Assembly: GCA_963555705.1 (NCBI GenBank)
Contig: OY743174.1
Span: 59,666,234 to 59,730,233, forward strand
DNA length: 64,000 bases
DNA from: Ligustrum vulgare
Taxonomy: Eukaryota; Streptophyta; Magnoliopsida; Lamiales; Oleaceae
Direction: 5' to 3'
Below are positions 23,257 to 36,600 of this stretch, in pieces (position 1 is the first letter of the stretch; the number at the start of each line of letters is the position of its first letter). The notes under the pieces were generated by a model. That model searched no databases. It had not been told where the DNA came from and saw nothing but the letters and a program-made list of their open reading frames with translations. The translations under genes and the position numbers were made by a program.

Positions 23257-23908
23257 TGATTATCATTTGTCAAAAAAATAGCTTGACAAATATTGTATCT
23301 AGAATCCTGGACAATGTCCGCTCTTAAGATTATGGAATAAGGACTTCCCTGTCATTTTATTTCAACACAAAAAACAGGTTTTATCTGCTGGCGTGGCACT
23401 ACGGTTATTGTTACAATCTGTTGTGGATCATCTCAACACAGGTGCCAGTAGACGAGCAAGCTTGAAATTACTAAATCACCCTCATAGGATTTCATAAATT
23501 TCAACCTTTTTCCATTAAATTTCATCAATAAAAAAAATTCCACCTCACCCACCATTCTGTATTCAGACTACGGAGGAACTTTGTTTGTGTCTGCGTGCGC
23601 GCGCCTGTGAGAGTTCTTTCATCCTGTTCTTCAGTTTACAGGGAAAAAGAGGAGATAAAAAATCAAAGATTTATTGCAATTTGACTCGAAACCCAGATTC
23701 TATGCCAGTATAAAATTGTACAATTCTTTAAAATTTCCCTGAATTGGACTTTACTTGATTAAAAATATAATTTTTATAAACAGATTGTTTAATGTGTATG
23801 GATGTTTAACTTTTAGAATTCGTTATGGTACCTTGGCTCCGAAATTTTATGTGGGTTTAGAGAAAAATTGATAGTTCTAGGGTTTTGTTTTGAGAGGGCG
23901 AGTTATCG
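23257..23908 (+). promoter_or_regulatory. HUB1 upstream region and probable 5' UTR
   Basis: The only non-transposon sequence between the last Helitron end and the HUB1 ATG. It includes a GC-rich patch (tgcgtgcgcgcgcc, about 23,592-23,607) and CT-rich leader-like sequence. No TATA box can be assigned with confidence. The promoter must lie within these 650 bases or inside the Helitron tail. Confidence 0.45.
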
Positions 23909-26434
23909 ATGGGGAGCACAGGCGAAGCTGGCAGAAAGCGACGTCATTTTAGCTCTATATCACCCACTGCCGCTACTGTGAAGAAACATTCCCTTGTGCC
24001 CTTATCCGAGGATAAAAAGGTGACATTTTTACTCAATTTATCTATTTATAATTAATCAAGATTTACATCTTCCCTACCATGCTGTGTAGAATAGGTTTAT
24101 GATTGGCTCAAAATATTTTCTTTCCAATATTAATTTGCACGAGTGGCTAATTTCTGAACTGGGTTTAGTTTCCATCCTGAAGGCTTGGTCTGGTCTGAAG
24201 GTGGACCTTGTAGAAAATGGAATTGGGGAGGTAGCTTATAAGCATGAAAAGAGATGTCTTGATGATATTATCTTTGATTGTATCACTCCCTGTGGTGTAG
24301 ATCCCGCATTCAAATTAGGCAGATTTCAGCCATTTGCCACTATTCTACATTTTCTTCTTCTTTCAATATTATATTCATATCCTTGTATTAACTACCTAAA
24401 GTGCTCACTAGCTGTAATGGAAGGAGTTGGTCATGACTGTGGCACCGAAACACCTGTACCATTGAGATGGTTTGAGCTAGGGGTCTTAAAAAAGGTTTGT
24501 GTAGGGGTTCTCTTAAGAATAAAGAAGAGGAATAGATTGTTATCCATTTTACATGAATAAAAGTCTTGGATCCTCTACCAAGAAGACCTAAAATAATGCA
24601 ATTCATCATGTTTTCTAACCTTGGGTTATATTTTCTTTTTCTTATCTTGACTTTTTTTGGGTTCCTGTTACATATGAATATATTTTCCACAGTTGCAATG
24701 TGATTTATTCTGTTTCCATGATTTAAATCTTTGAGCTAGTGGGATATATGATTTGTGTTTTATTCACCATGTCTTGTCCTAAGGAATATTGATTTGAGGT
24801 GCGTAATAAATTTAGATTACGCACACTCATGAATAAATGTTACAGTGAGGAATACTCCGAAGGAATCTTGATTTGAGGTGCATAATAAATTTTGATTATG
24901 CATGCTCATGAATATACGTTACAGTAAGGAATACTGTTTTACAACGTGAGAGTTTAGTGGAGAATTAGAACATTATACTAGAAACCAAAATTCTAATATT
25001 TAGAATTCTAGAAGTATTGAAAATGCTTCATAGGACATGTGGAGATGCAATTAGCCAGATATTGAACTCTCTGCTCATGTTTGATTCCCATTAAAATTTT
25101 AACACATTTTTCCCTCTCTCCTTTTCAACCAAACTTTTTCCAATAAAGTATCATATGTAAACCAAAAACTTTTCTTCTACTTTTTAACAACACATTCTCC
25201 AAAAAATAACTATTCTGAAATACATTTTCCCCAAAAATCACATTATAATGGGTCTCAAATGGGGGCTCTTTTTATTCTTGACTTATGGGTTCTCACTTTG
25301 TCTGCTCTGCATATGTTGAACTCGATAATGTTCCTGTTGTTTCTAAGGTTGGGTCATGAGCAGGTCCATCTTACAACTGAGCTGCATGCCTGGGAATCTG
25401 AGATTTCGCGCAACATATTACCTGATATGTGACATTTTACTCCTTTTTTGGCCTCTCTAGCATGCTGTTGTGACTCTCTACTTATTGAAAAGAACATTCA
25501 TAATTTCAAAACTTGGTCAGTAATGACTTCCAACGCTCTTACTGTGGCCATCTTGTTTTAGCAAAGGTGATTTCAATTAAAAAGTATTTTCAGACAAAGG
25601 GTGTACGTTTCCTTAAGCCCTTTGTCTTGTAATATTACATATTCTTATCTTTATTTACACTTGCATTCATGAACACCTAGTTATCCATGTTCTTTGGAAT
25701 ACATTGCATGAACATTTGGAAGTGGGAGTCTGCCTTGAATATAATGTAAAATTGCAAATAATCAAATTCACACCGATTATAGTCTAGTACTAATTTGGTG
25801 ATATCTTAAATTATCGCGCTTTTCATATTAATGTGCAGTAACATATTTCTTTTGTTAAAGAGTTTGGCTGAAACTGATAACGCTAGCTGGTGAGCTAGTT
25901 GACATCAACAGACACATGTGATAGAAGATATTTATAAATTAAACAATATGAAAGAGTTAATATCACTGGCATCAACTCGGGTCTTTTTGCAGTCCTAAAT
26001 CTTAAGCAATCAATTCTCTTTGTTTCTTACTTTTCTTTTTGTCCTTTGTTCATTTCTTTGAGCACCCCTCTTGTTTAATTTTATTTATTAGCATATTATT
26101 TTCTTTGATTTTGTGTTTTCTCTCTCTCTCTCTACTGAAAAAATTCCCAAAAAGCACAGCCCCACCCTCCCCTGCAGCAGAAAAAGGGAAAAATTAATTT
26201 CTCCATAATTATTTTGGTTGATTACCAATATACACAGCATTCATATTACCTAAAAATGAGGACTATTCTGAACAATAAACTGGAATGTCAAAGATAATTT
26301 TGATATACTCTCAGCTTAATGTGGAGGATAAAATGTCTTTATTTTGTTGGAATGCTTTCAACACATTTAATCCATCTCGACTTGAGCAGACAATTGGATG
26401 GATTTTGACAATTGTGGTTCACTGGTGCAGATTG

Positions 26435-26472
<38 letters not shown>

Positions 26473-29400
26473 CAGTTTCTTTATGTATACTTCTCTTAGT
26501 GAAGCTTCACCTTCACTCATTTTCACCAAAAAATGTTATTTAGTGCACAGTAGTGAAATTTCAAAGTGATGTATGGTTTTCCTTCAATAGATTTATGCCA
26601 TAATTAAAGCATATTTCAGAAGGTACGACGAGTCATTATGGTGAATAGTAGAATTACATCATTTAAGAAGTCAAGTGTCCTTTTCTAGAGTTTTATACAA
26701 ATTATTGCCGAAGAAAATAATTATGTTCCTCTATATGTGTGCCTGACAATTTTCCCTTGCATATTGAACTTTAATTAATATGAGCTGCTAGTGTACCAAA
26801 TTTCAGGATGCTTACATATATTCACTTGTTATTTGATTTTTGTGCTACTTGACGAGCAATTAATGTGGTAAACATATTTGCGCTACAAAGGGAAGAAAAT
26901 TGCCCTTAAAGGATTTGCCCACTTGGTTTAACTGTAAACTTTCTATCAAACAGTGATCATACATCACTTTTGGTGTTCATTCACATGAAAGTATTACTTA
27001 TGCTAAATTTTGACTTTTCCTGTTATATTTGAGTAAGTTGTTACATCATTTCCTTAAAGTTAAATTATCTGTTGCTGTAGCTCGATGCAGCAGTACTTCA
27101 ATTTCAAAATCAGAAACTTACCCAGAAGTTAGAAGCTCAAAAGGTTGATATCCATACTCTGCAATACAAATTGTGTCAATTAAAGGAGAAACAGCAGTCA
27201 CATGAGAAGTCTTTGGCTGTGGTTAATAATTCATGGGAAGAGGTATTTACTTTTGACGTAAATATGTATATAACTGCCCCATGGACAATGTTCTGGACCT
27301 AATGATTGTAATTTTGATTCCACCTTTTTACCAGCTGGTTGACGACTTGGAATCACGTTCTACTCACATAAAAGACTTGGTGACAAGTGGAAGAGGTTTT
27401 GAACATCAAATTGTTAAAGATGGTGAGAGATGCCTTGACTTATACAGAATATTCTCCCTTTATTTATTTTCTGTGCTGATCCCTCTTAGTAAAGATAAAG
27501 TAGCTTTAATGGCAATCACGTAAAGGCACGTTTTCATTTTGAAACATGTCTTATGTACGGTAATTTTTATATCTCACGTATTCACCCAATGTGCTATATG
27601 TGGCTGATTGACAGTTTTACTTTGTATGATTTTGAACACTTACCAGTATTTAATAATTTTCCCTTGTGTTCTGCAAATTGATAAAATATCAATTTCCTCC
27701 GCCCCGCATCTTTGTTTTATCCATCAGAATCTATTTTTTCTGTCTCCAATTTTTTTCTTCAACTTCGTTTCATATTTTTACTTCAAGACGATGCAAGATC
27801 TGTGTTTTAACTCCTAAAACCATAGTTCGATAATAAATAAGATTCATCTACTGGATATTTCTTTGTACGATATACATGGCATGTTATATCTTCATTTTTC
27901 ATATTGATTTTGATTGATGATTACTGATTTGAGTTTCCATGAATTTTCAATTTCTTTCTTTTTTTGAGCGTGTTATGTTTGAACAACATACAAATGTTTT
28001 TTGAACTTTTGGTTAATTGCAATTAGTTTCCTGTGCTCAATTATATATATACTAGTCCATCCACCCGTGCGATGCACGGATTCATAACATTTTAATACAA
28101 AAAGTGCAATAACATTTTAATACAAAAAGTGCAATAACATTTTATATTTTATTTCATTACATTTCAATTGTTTATTATTATTTTATATTTTATTTCATTA
28201 CATTTCAATTGTTTTCTCTTCCCGAAACATGGACTAACTTTTGGAGATACTTGTTTATTATTATTTTATATTTTATTTCATTTGAATTCAATTGTTTATT
28301 ATTATTTTATATTTTATTTCATTACATTTCAATTGTTCTCTTCCCGAAACATGGACTAACTTTTGGAGATACTCCTTTATTATTATTTTATATTTTATTT
28401 CATTACATTTCAATTGTTTATTATTATTTTATATTTTATTTCATTACATTTCAATTGTTTTCTCTTCCCGGAACATGGACTAACTTTTGGAGATACTTGT
28501 TTATTATTATTTTATATTTTATTTCATTTGAATTCAATTGTTTATTATTATTTTATATTTTATTTCATTACATTTCAATTGTTTTCTCTTCCCGAAACAT
28601 GGACTAACTTTTGGAGATACTTGTTTATTATTATTTTATATTTTATTTCATTACATTTCAATTGTTTATTATTATTTTATATTTTATTTCATTACATTTC
28701 AATTGTTTTCTCTTCCCGAAACATGGACTAACTTTTGGAGATACTTGTTTATTATTATTTTATATTTTATTTCATTACATTTCAATTGTTTATTATTATT
28801 TTATATTTTATTTCATTACATTTCAATTGTTTTCTCTTCCCGAAACATGGACTAACTTTTGGAGATACTTGTTTATTATTATTTTATATTTTATTTCATT
28901 ACATTTCAATTGTTTATTATTATTTTATATTTTATTTCATTACATTTCAATTGTTTTCTCTTCCCGAAACATGGACTAACTTTTGGAGATACTTGTTTAT
29001 TATTATTTTATATTTTATTTCATTACATTTCAATTGTTTTCTCTTCCCGAAACATGGACTAACTTTTGGAGATACTTGTTTATTATTATTTTATATTTTA
29101 TTTCATTACATTTCAATTGTTTATTATTATTTTATATTTTATTTCATTACATTTCAATTGTTTTCTCTTCCCGAAACATGGACTAACTTTTGGAGATACT
29201 TGTTTATTATTATTTTATATTTTGGGGGAAAAGTTGGGCTACTAAGCTCCTTTATAATAATAATAATAAAGGAGTGGTGGAGTGGCTATGAGTTGCGTAT
29301 CCTGAAAGATTTGTACAGATATTCCTTTTGAATTTTTTCATCTAAGAAGTGACTTTTTTTTGGGGAAAATGCCAACTTTTCTATTTTTATTTTGACTCAT

Positions 29401-30624
29401 GACTTTTGAAGATTTGTTAGGCGGGAGTTTTTGGGGGGAAGAATTGGCCCAACTATCCTTCTTTATAATAATAATATTTTATATTTTATTTTATTTCATT
29501 ACATTTCAATTGTTTATTATTATTTTATATTTTATTTCATTACATTTCAATTGTTTTCTCTTCCGAAACATGGACTAACTTTTGGAGATACTTGTTTATT
29601 ATTATTTTATATTTTATTTCATTACATTTCAATTGTTTATTATTATTTTATATTTTATTTCATTACATTTCAATTGTTTTCTCTTCCCGAAACATGGATT
29701 AACTTTTGGAGATACTTGTTTATTATTATTTTATATTTTATTTCATTACATTTCAATTGTTTATTATTATTTTATATTTTATTTCATTACATTTCAATTG
29801 TTTTCTCTTCCCGAAACATGGACTAACTTTTGGAGATACTTGTTTATTATTATTTTATATTTTGGGGGAAAAGTTGGGCTACTAAGCTCCTTTATAATAA
29901 TAATAATAAAGGAGTGGTGGAGTGGCTATGAGTTGCGTATCCTGAAAGATTTGTACAGATATTCCTTTTGAATTTTTTCATCTAAGAAGTGACTTTTTTT
30001 TGGGGAAAATGCCAACTTTTCTATTTTTATTTTGACTCATGACTTTTGAAGATTTGTTAGGCGGGAGTTTTTGGGGGGAAGAATTGGCCCAACTATCCTT
30101 CTTTATAATAATAATATTTTATATTTTATTTCATTACATTTCAATTGTTTATTATTATTTTATATTTTATTTCATTACATTTCAATTGTTTTCTCTTCCG
30201 AAACATGGACTAACTTTTGGAGATACTTGTTTATTATTATTTTATATTTTATTTCATTACATTTCAATTGTTTATTATTATTTTATATTTTATTTCATTA
30301 CATTTCAATTGTTTTCTCTTCCCGAAACATGGATTAACTTTTGGAGATACTTGTTTATTATTATTTTATATTTTGGGGGAAAGGTTGGGCTACTAAGCTC
30401 CTTTATAATAATAATAAAGGAGTGGTGGAGTGGCTATGAGTTGCGTATCCTGAAAGATTTGTACAGATATTCCTTTTGAATTTTTTCATCTAAGAAGTGA
30501 CTTTTTTTTGGGGAAAATGCCAACTTTTCTATTTTTATTTTGACTCATGACTTTTGAAGATTTGTTAGGCGGGAGTTTTTGGGGGGAAGAATTGGCCCAA
30601 CTATCCTTCTTTATAATAATAATA

Positions 30625-30689
<65 letters not shown>

Positions 30690-33600
30690 TTTGTGTAGTA
30701 AAGTTTTGTCCTGATGTGGACTTTTGAATTTTACTCGAGAAAGGAAAGTGGCGTATATCATGGGTAAAATTGAACGCAATCTTTAGGATTTTTTATATAG
30801 TAGCCAACTCCATAATTGGATCTTTTTTACTGCCCATTCCTCTAAAATTTTATGTTTAAAGCCTGTTTGGTAATGAGAAAAGTTTTTTTTTTTGGATAAT
30901 GTGTGGTTTAAAAAATCAAAAATTGTGGGCTTGACTAAGAATGGATGGTTGAGATTGAGTTTGAAAAGTTGTTGTGAAAATTTTTGCTGTACCAAACAAG
31001 CACTTAATGTCTTAACATATCTTCTAAATCACATCTTTTTTATATCTTTTCATAAGTGCCTCTAATATATATTCTCTGGTATAGTTTCCCACTGGTAATG
31101 CTATTACTGTGAGAAATACCCTAAAAAACTGCTTAATCAAGTATATAGCAAGTTGTGAAACAGATGACTCTCCTGCATTTTTCTTATTTTGAACTACTTT
31201 GAGTTGATGGGTGAACTGTAGATGCTTGAAAATTGTGTTTGCTGATGTTTAATTATTTGCTTCTTAGATGGTAATTTACCTCCTGAGAAAGCTTTTTTAA
31301 GCCGCCTCTTAGAAAAGGGTGCAACTGAAAGTAGCTTAGCCGGCACAACCACAATTCTGACTGAAGCAGATAGACAAATTGATGGTGAAAAGACAAGGAG
31401 CATATTGAGTAACACAGTCAACGCATGTGAGGATTTGAGTAATTTGCAGAGTAGCATGTCTACTGCTTGTTTAAAAGTGCTTCCGTGTGATGGTAAGACC
31501 GTACAAGGAACATGGATTCCACTTTGAAGCTTTTGAATATAGATCAACAGTCGATGTCTTTGAAATTGATTGCTTTGTTTTCTTGTTCTGTCATTTTCTT
31601 TTCTTCCATTTCTCCTACTGTAGGATGGAGCCAGCAGGGTGTATCCTGTGATTTGCAGGTGGAAGTTAAGAAACTGAGACTGGCAGTGGGCAATCTTCAC
31701 TTGAAGCACAAATCACTGGCTGCTGAATTTCAGGACAATCGAGATGCTGACACTAGGAATAAAGCTGACCTTAAGGGTTTAAAAGGTATTTGTTTTATAC
31801 CCACTAAAATCTTTACTTTTATTGGTATACTATGTACCACATTATTAAGATGCAGTTGAGCATATTGGTGTTCTTTTAGGACACAATTCTCTTCAACCGT
31901 CTTTGGCTCATATTTTTTAGCTCAAGCTACATGGGGCTAAGTACTCAGCTAAAATTTACCTTGGGTCCAGGTTACATCAAGTTGATTAGTTGAGTAGTCA
32001 ATGGTTCAGCTAAAATTTACCTAAAGACCAGAGTCCAGCTGGTGGAAGCATTTGTTACTCACAAAGATTCTTCATCAACGTGTGGTTTCAGGAATTTTTT
32101 TTTTTTTGGGTGTATTTGCTTTCGTGAAGTTTTTTAAATAATAATCATTGCGTATTTGTTTTTGTGAAGTTGCTCAAGTATAAAATCTTCCTTTCTTTTC
32201 TATTAAATTCTGTCATGTTGCCTGCTTATGTTCACTTTAATTGTATTTGCACTGTTAAAGATGTAACAACTCTTGAAGTAGGTAGAAAATTTGGATTGGA
32301 GTATCCATCAAGTTGATTTTGAAGAACATGCAAGGTGTCTTCTGCAAACATCATATGAAATAAGTTCTTACATCTGCAACGTCAAGTATATATCCATCAA
32401 GCATATTAATTCAAATATTTTTCCAAATCGGTCAGGGAGAAAAAAGAGGAATGTTTAACTTAAGGACGAAAGAAACAGCTGGACTGTGGGAAGTTTAAAG
32501 GCTAGGTTATTAATGTGCTCGAATAAACTGATTTTAGAACCTTTAGTTACTGATACTCTCGGTAGCTTTCTCTATTCACAGTCTGGTGTCTCTCTTCTGT
32601 TACAGTTGTTTGTGTTGATATTTTCTTCACAGTTTTTGAAGATATAATATAAAACAAACAATATCTTTGTATCAACCCCCAAACTTATAAGTATACAATT
32701 TTTTTTTTTTTTTTTCAGGTAGCTCTTAGTTTCCAAAAGTCTTTTGCCGCACTCTCTTCCTTATGCATGCTCTGAATCTTCTTTGTAGTTTGAGTCACTT
32801 GCAAGGTGCTATTGAATGATTTGAAGCCTCATACTCTTAAGATTTTCTTGCATTCATTTCTTAGAGGACTAATTTCAAATTTGCTTTCTGCATGTTATTT
32901 GAAGTGGTGAAAATATTCATGTAGCCGACTAATTTTTTTGAGCAAGTCTTTGGGATGCTTCTGCTGTTGTCTTGCATCTTATTTGGAAAATCCACAACAT
33001 CTGCTGGGGAATTAGGAAGGATGCTGCCATATTTAAAATTTTAAAACATTAGTTTCATTTATCATATTCACCACTTGCTTGATGCAATGTACATTATACC
33101 GGTGTCTAAAAGTGTGGTTGCTTATGCTCGGAAATCATACTGTCTGTTTGAGGGCTTTTTTATAATTTTCTTTAAAATGTGCTGGTCTTGCACATTCTCC
33201 AAATTATTTGGCATGCTTCATGTATGCCTGAAATGTCCGCATGAGAGGTACCATAACTGACATATTTTGGTTGTCCATATAAAGGAGAGTTGGAGAATGC
33301 AATTTCAGAATTGGAAGACAGCAACCGTAATTTGGCCATAATAAAAGTGGAGATAGATCTGGCAAAAGGAGCGTCTTTTCCTGTCTTAAATCAACGAAAC
33401 AAGCATGTCATCGGTGATGATACCAGAGACAAACAAGACGATTTGCAAGAGACGGAGTTGACACTCAAGGAGTTATTGGTATTCACTTGCACTCTGTTTC
33501 CTCTAGCTTATGCCAATTGTGTTTCAACTGATAAAATGGTCTAAGCTAAATTGTGCTGTTGTGCAGAACCAATCCTCTTCTCGACTACAGGAACTCAAAC

Positions 33601-36600
33601 GTCTTCATGAAGATAGGATAAAGATATTGGAGCAGTTATCAAATTTGCAGGTTGATTCTTTTATTTGCTTTCTCTTGTGTCCAGATGGTTGTTCGTCTTA
33701 TATGGTGTTTTTTGACTTTTTTTCTTGTACTCCTTTTACTAGTCCATAAATCCAGTTTTTGTTTGACAGAACAATCTGAAGAATGTGAAGGGAATTTGTT
33801 CTTCCCAAGCATACCTCCTGCTTAAAGATCAACTTGCAAAGTCTAATGCAGATGTTGTTCAATATCAAGCTCTTTATGAGAAACTACAGGTTGTTACTTG
33901 TTGGTAGTTCCAATTTTAACTTCATTTTTGTTTGTCGAACAATATTTAGTCTCTTGCTGACTCATCAACTTAATTCAGGTCCAGAAAGACAGTCTTGCTT
34001 GGCGGGAAAAAGAAATTCACATGAAAAATGAATTGGTTGATGTTTTATGTCAATCTTCGATGGTGGCCAAGTCTAGAATATCTGATCTGGAATCAGAGAT
34101 AAAAAAATGCATTGAAGAAAAAAGGGTAATTGAAGCCAAGCTAGAAGAAGCATCTAGAGAACCTGGTATTCCCTAATATCTCATGGCATCTTATCGCTCC
34201 TTTGTCCAAGTGTCACACGGCTATATTGATTTTATTAACCTCAGGTAGGAAAGAAATCATTGAGGAGTTCAAAGCTTTAGTTTCTTCATTTCCTGAGAAA
34301 ATGGGTAACATGCAGAATCAATTAGTTCAACACAAGGAGACTGCTTCTTACATTCATTGTTTTCGTGCTGATGTTCAATCTCTTACCGACATTCTTGATG
34401 GCAAGGTGGAATTTGTTATACTTGCAGTCATTTTTTTTTTAAAATTATTTGTGATGCTGGTTAAAACCATTCCTTGAATATGTATAGGCTATGGAACTGG
34501 ACTTGTTGTCCTCCAGATCTGCTGAGCAAAATGCTGCAATGCAGAAATTACAAGCTGTGGTATGATTTTTGGCCTTCTGTTACATAAACGTATTGTGACA
34601 TATCCCATGTTATATTAAGTTTACTTGTCAAGCAATCATTTTTCGAGACCAAGGTGCCAAAAAAGTTACTCTTATATGTGATTTGTACTTGCTGCTTTCC
34701 CCATGGAATTTTTTTACCTAACAGTGCCATTTAATTTAATGTAATGAAAAGAAGGGTTTATGAGCCATGGCTCTGTTGGAGGATATCTGTTGTAGGTTAT
34801 CTAACATTTATGGCCCAAATCCACTTTGACCCATTTATATGTAATGTATACAGAATATATATAGGAGTCTGATGCATTGTCTAGGCATACTGTAAGATGA
34901 TCTGCCAGATTCTCTTTTCATGATTTGTGGTTGTGTTTTCACTCTGAAATAATTGTAATAGCTATCATATATCCCTGTAGCTCATGTCTACCTTTAACAC
35001 AGACAGCAAAGTTCCTGGAGATGTATTTTTAAAATGAGAATGAATTAATCCCAAGGTTTTTAACTTTGATTTCTTGTTGTAGCTCCATGATTTAAAGGTA
35101 GCTGATTCAGACTTGGAGCTTTTTTTGGAAATGTATAGACGTGAATCGACTGATTCAAGGTCAGCATTTTATTAGAAAGTTCTTGTTCTGATTATATTCA
35201 AATAACTTCTGGTTCCTTAACGTCTTAAACTGCTTCAGGTTGAAGGAAAATGCTTATTTCTGTATTACTCATAGAGGAGGACTTTGATTTATCTAGTGCT
35301 GCAACCATCATATTACTCTCTCTGCAACATTCCAGCCAGTTATTGTTTATTCACTTTATTCACTAAACTATAGTCTGTGCTTTCCGATTTTGATTAGCAG
35401 ACCAAACCCCATTTAATTCACTCGATTAGTGGATTTGTTTACTGGTTATGAGGAAGCATAGTGAAAAGGAAAGAATATTAAATAAAAATTTCATTTCATG
35501 ATGACTATACACTGAAGAACCAAAACTTCTCATATGGTGGGGGTGTCGCTGGAAACGTCAAGGATGCACACCCCATTTTGTAAATTATTGAAATATATAA
35601 ATTGGAAAAGTCTATTTAAATATTAAAAAGTCTTTGTAGGAAAGTCATATAATGTGGGAAAATCAACGAATTTCATATGGAATTTGTTTTTTATATACTA
35701 TATGTATTTTTTCTTTTTTCATATAATACAACCCAAAGTCCTCTTAATAAAACAAATTGAGACTTCTATTTTAAAATATTCACCTTGCAAAATTCAAAAT
35801 CAAAGCTAAAGAAGTATTAAGTTGCAATAAAAAGAATGATATGATATGTTTTTTATAACTTTGAAGAATATAAATTATCTTGTCCTAAGTGTCTGCTCGT
35901 GCTTGGTTGAAAAATTATGTGTTGGCGTGTGTGCATCGTGTGTCCTTTTATCGCTGCTTCACAGATTATACCTTAGCCCTTTTGTTGGAGAGATGTAGTG
36001 ATTTTTTTTTTTTTATTTTTTTTTTTTATTTTTTTTTTTATTTTTTTTTTGCCAAATACTAGAACGTGTGGTTAAGAAAGGGAAAAGTTCTGGGGAAACT
36101 TGAAAAATGATTTTTTTGGAGTATGCTGTTGAAAATGAGCGTGGGAAAAAGTGATTTCAAAAATCACTCCACACAAGGGCTTAATTAAGTTATTTGGAGC
36201 TTTCTTTGGCGTCTCTTTGGAAATCATGTCGCTAGGTGGTAATGACAGCATTACGGTGTGTTCGGTAAAATTGTGTTATAATCAACACAATTTTTAACCA
36301 CACATTTTTTCTGTCTCCAATTTTTAACCACATATCTTACTTAGAAAATACAAATAACACCAATCATTACATGTTATAACAGTTTCCGAACACAAGCTTA
36401 ATTGTCGATAATGAAAATGGGAAAAGTTTTTTTTTTTTTTTTTTCATTTACAAGAGAGAGCATATACAAGAAGTGAATATTACATATTTACCACTCAAGT
36501 CCTTAACATTTACTAGATGCTATATTGGTAAAATAGTAAGAGAATTATACGTATTTACAACACTCTCCCTCAAGTTGGTGCATAAATATCACACATGCCC

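Larger units (their letters stand above)
28140..30374 (+). repeat. Higher-order satellite array, 124-bp composite unit
   Basis: Two sub-units alternate. A (about 42 bp) contains tttattattattttatattt, tatttcattacatttcaatt and a final G. B (about 40 bp) contains ttctcttcccgaaacatgga, ctaacttttggagatact. The common order is A-A-B (124 bp; clear at 28,611, 28,735, 28,859), with some A-B (about 82 bp) units. Some A units have TTTGAATTCAATT in place of TTACATTTCAATT. The array is interrupted by two of the three 251-bp blocks at 29,224 and 29,864; the third block follows its right end. Confidence 0.95.
28052..30627 (-). mobile_element. Helitron H5 in HUB1 intron 3, reverse orientation
   Basis: On the minus strand it starts TCTTATTATTATTATAAAGA (30,627 downward) and ends with a perfect CCGTGC-ATC-GCACGG hairpin followed by CTAG at 28,055-28,052. 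Both sides are TA repeats, so it sits between A and T as Helitrons do. About 2.58 kb with no transposase; nearly all of it is tandem repeat plus three copies of a 251-bp 5' block. All open frames inside are repeat translations and not genes. Confidence 0.8.

Noticed and set aside
28140..30374. CRISPR array interpretation of the A/B alternating units
   Set aside because: Both parts repeat, there are no unique spacers, and the context is a plant intron.
28168..30479. Many long overlapping open frames in HUB1 intron 3, up to 198 codons
   Set aside because: They are translations of the 124-bp composite repeat; periods, start positions and residues repeat exactly with the DNA units.
31194..31709. 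171-codon minus-strand frame
   Set aside because: It is the antisense of HUB1 exons 4 and 5.
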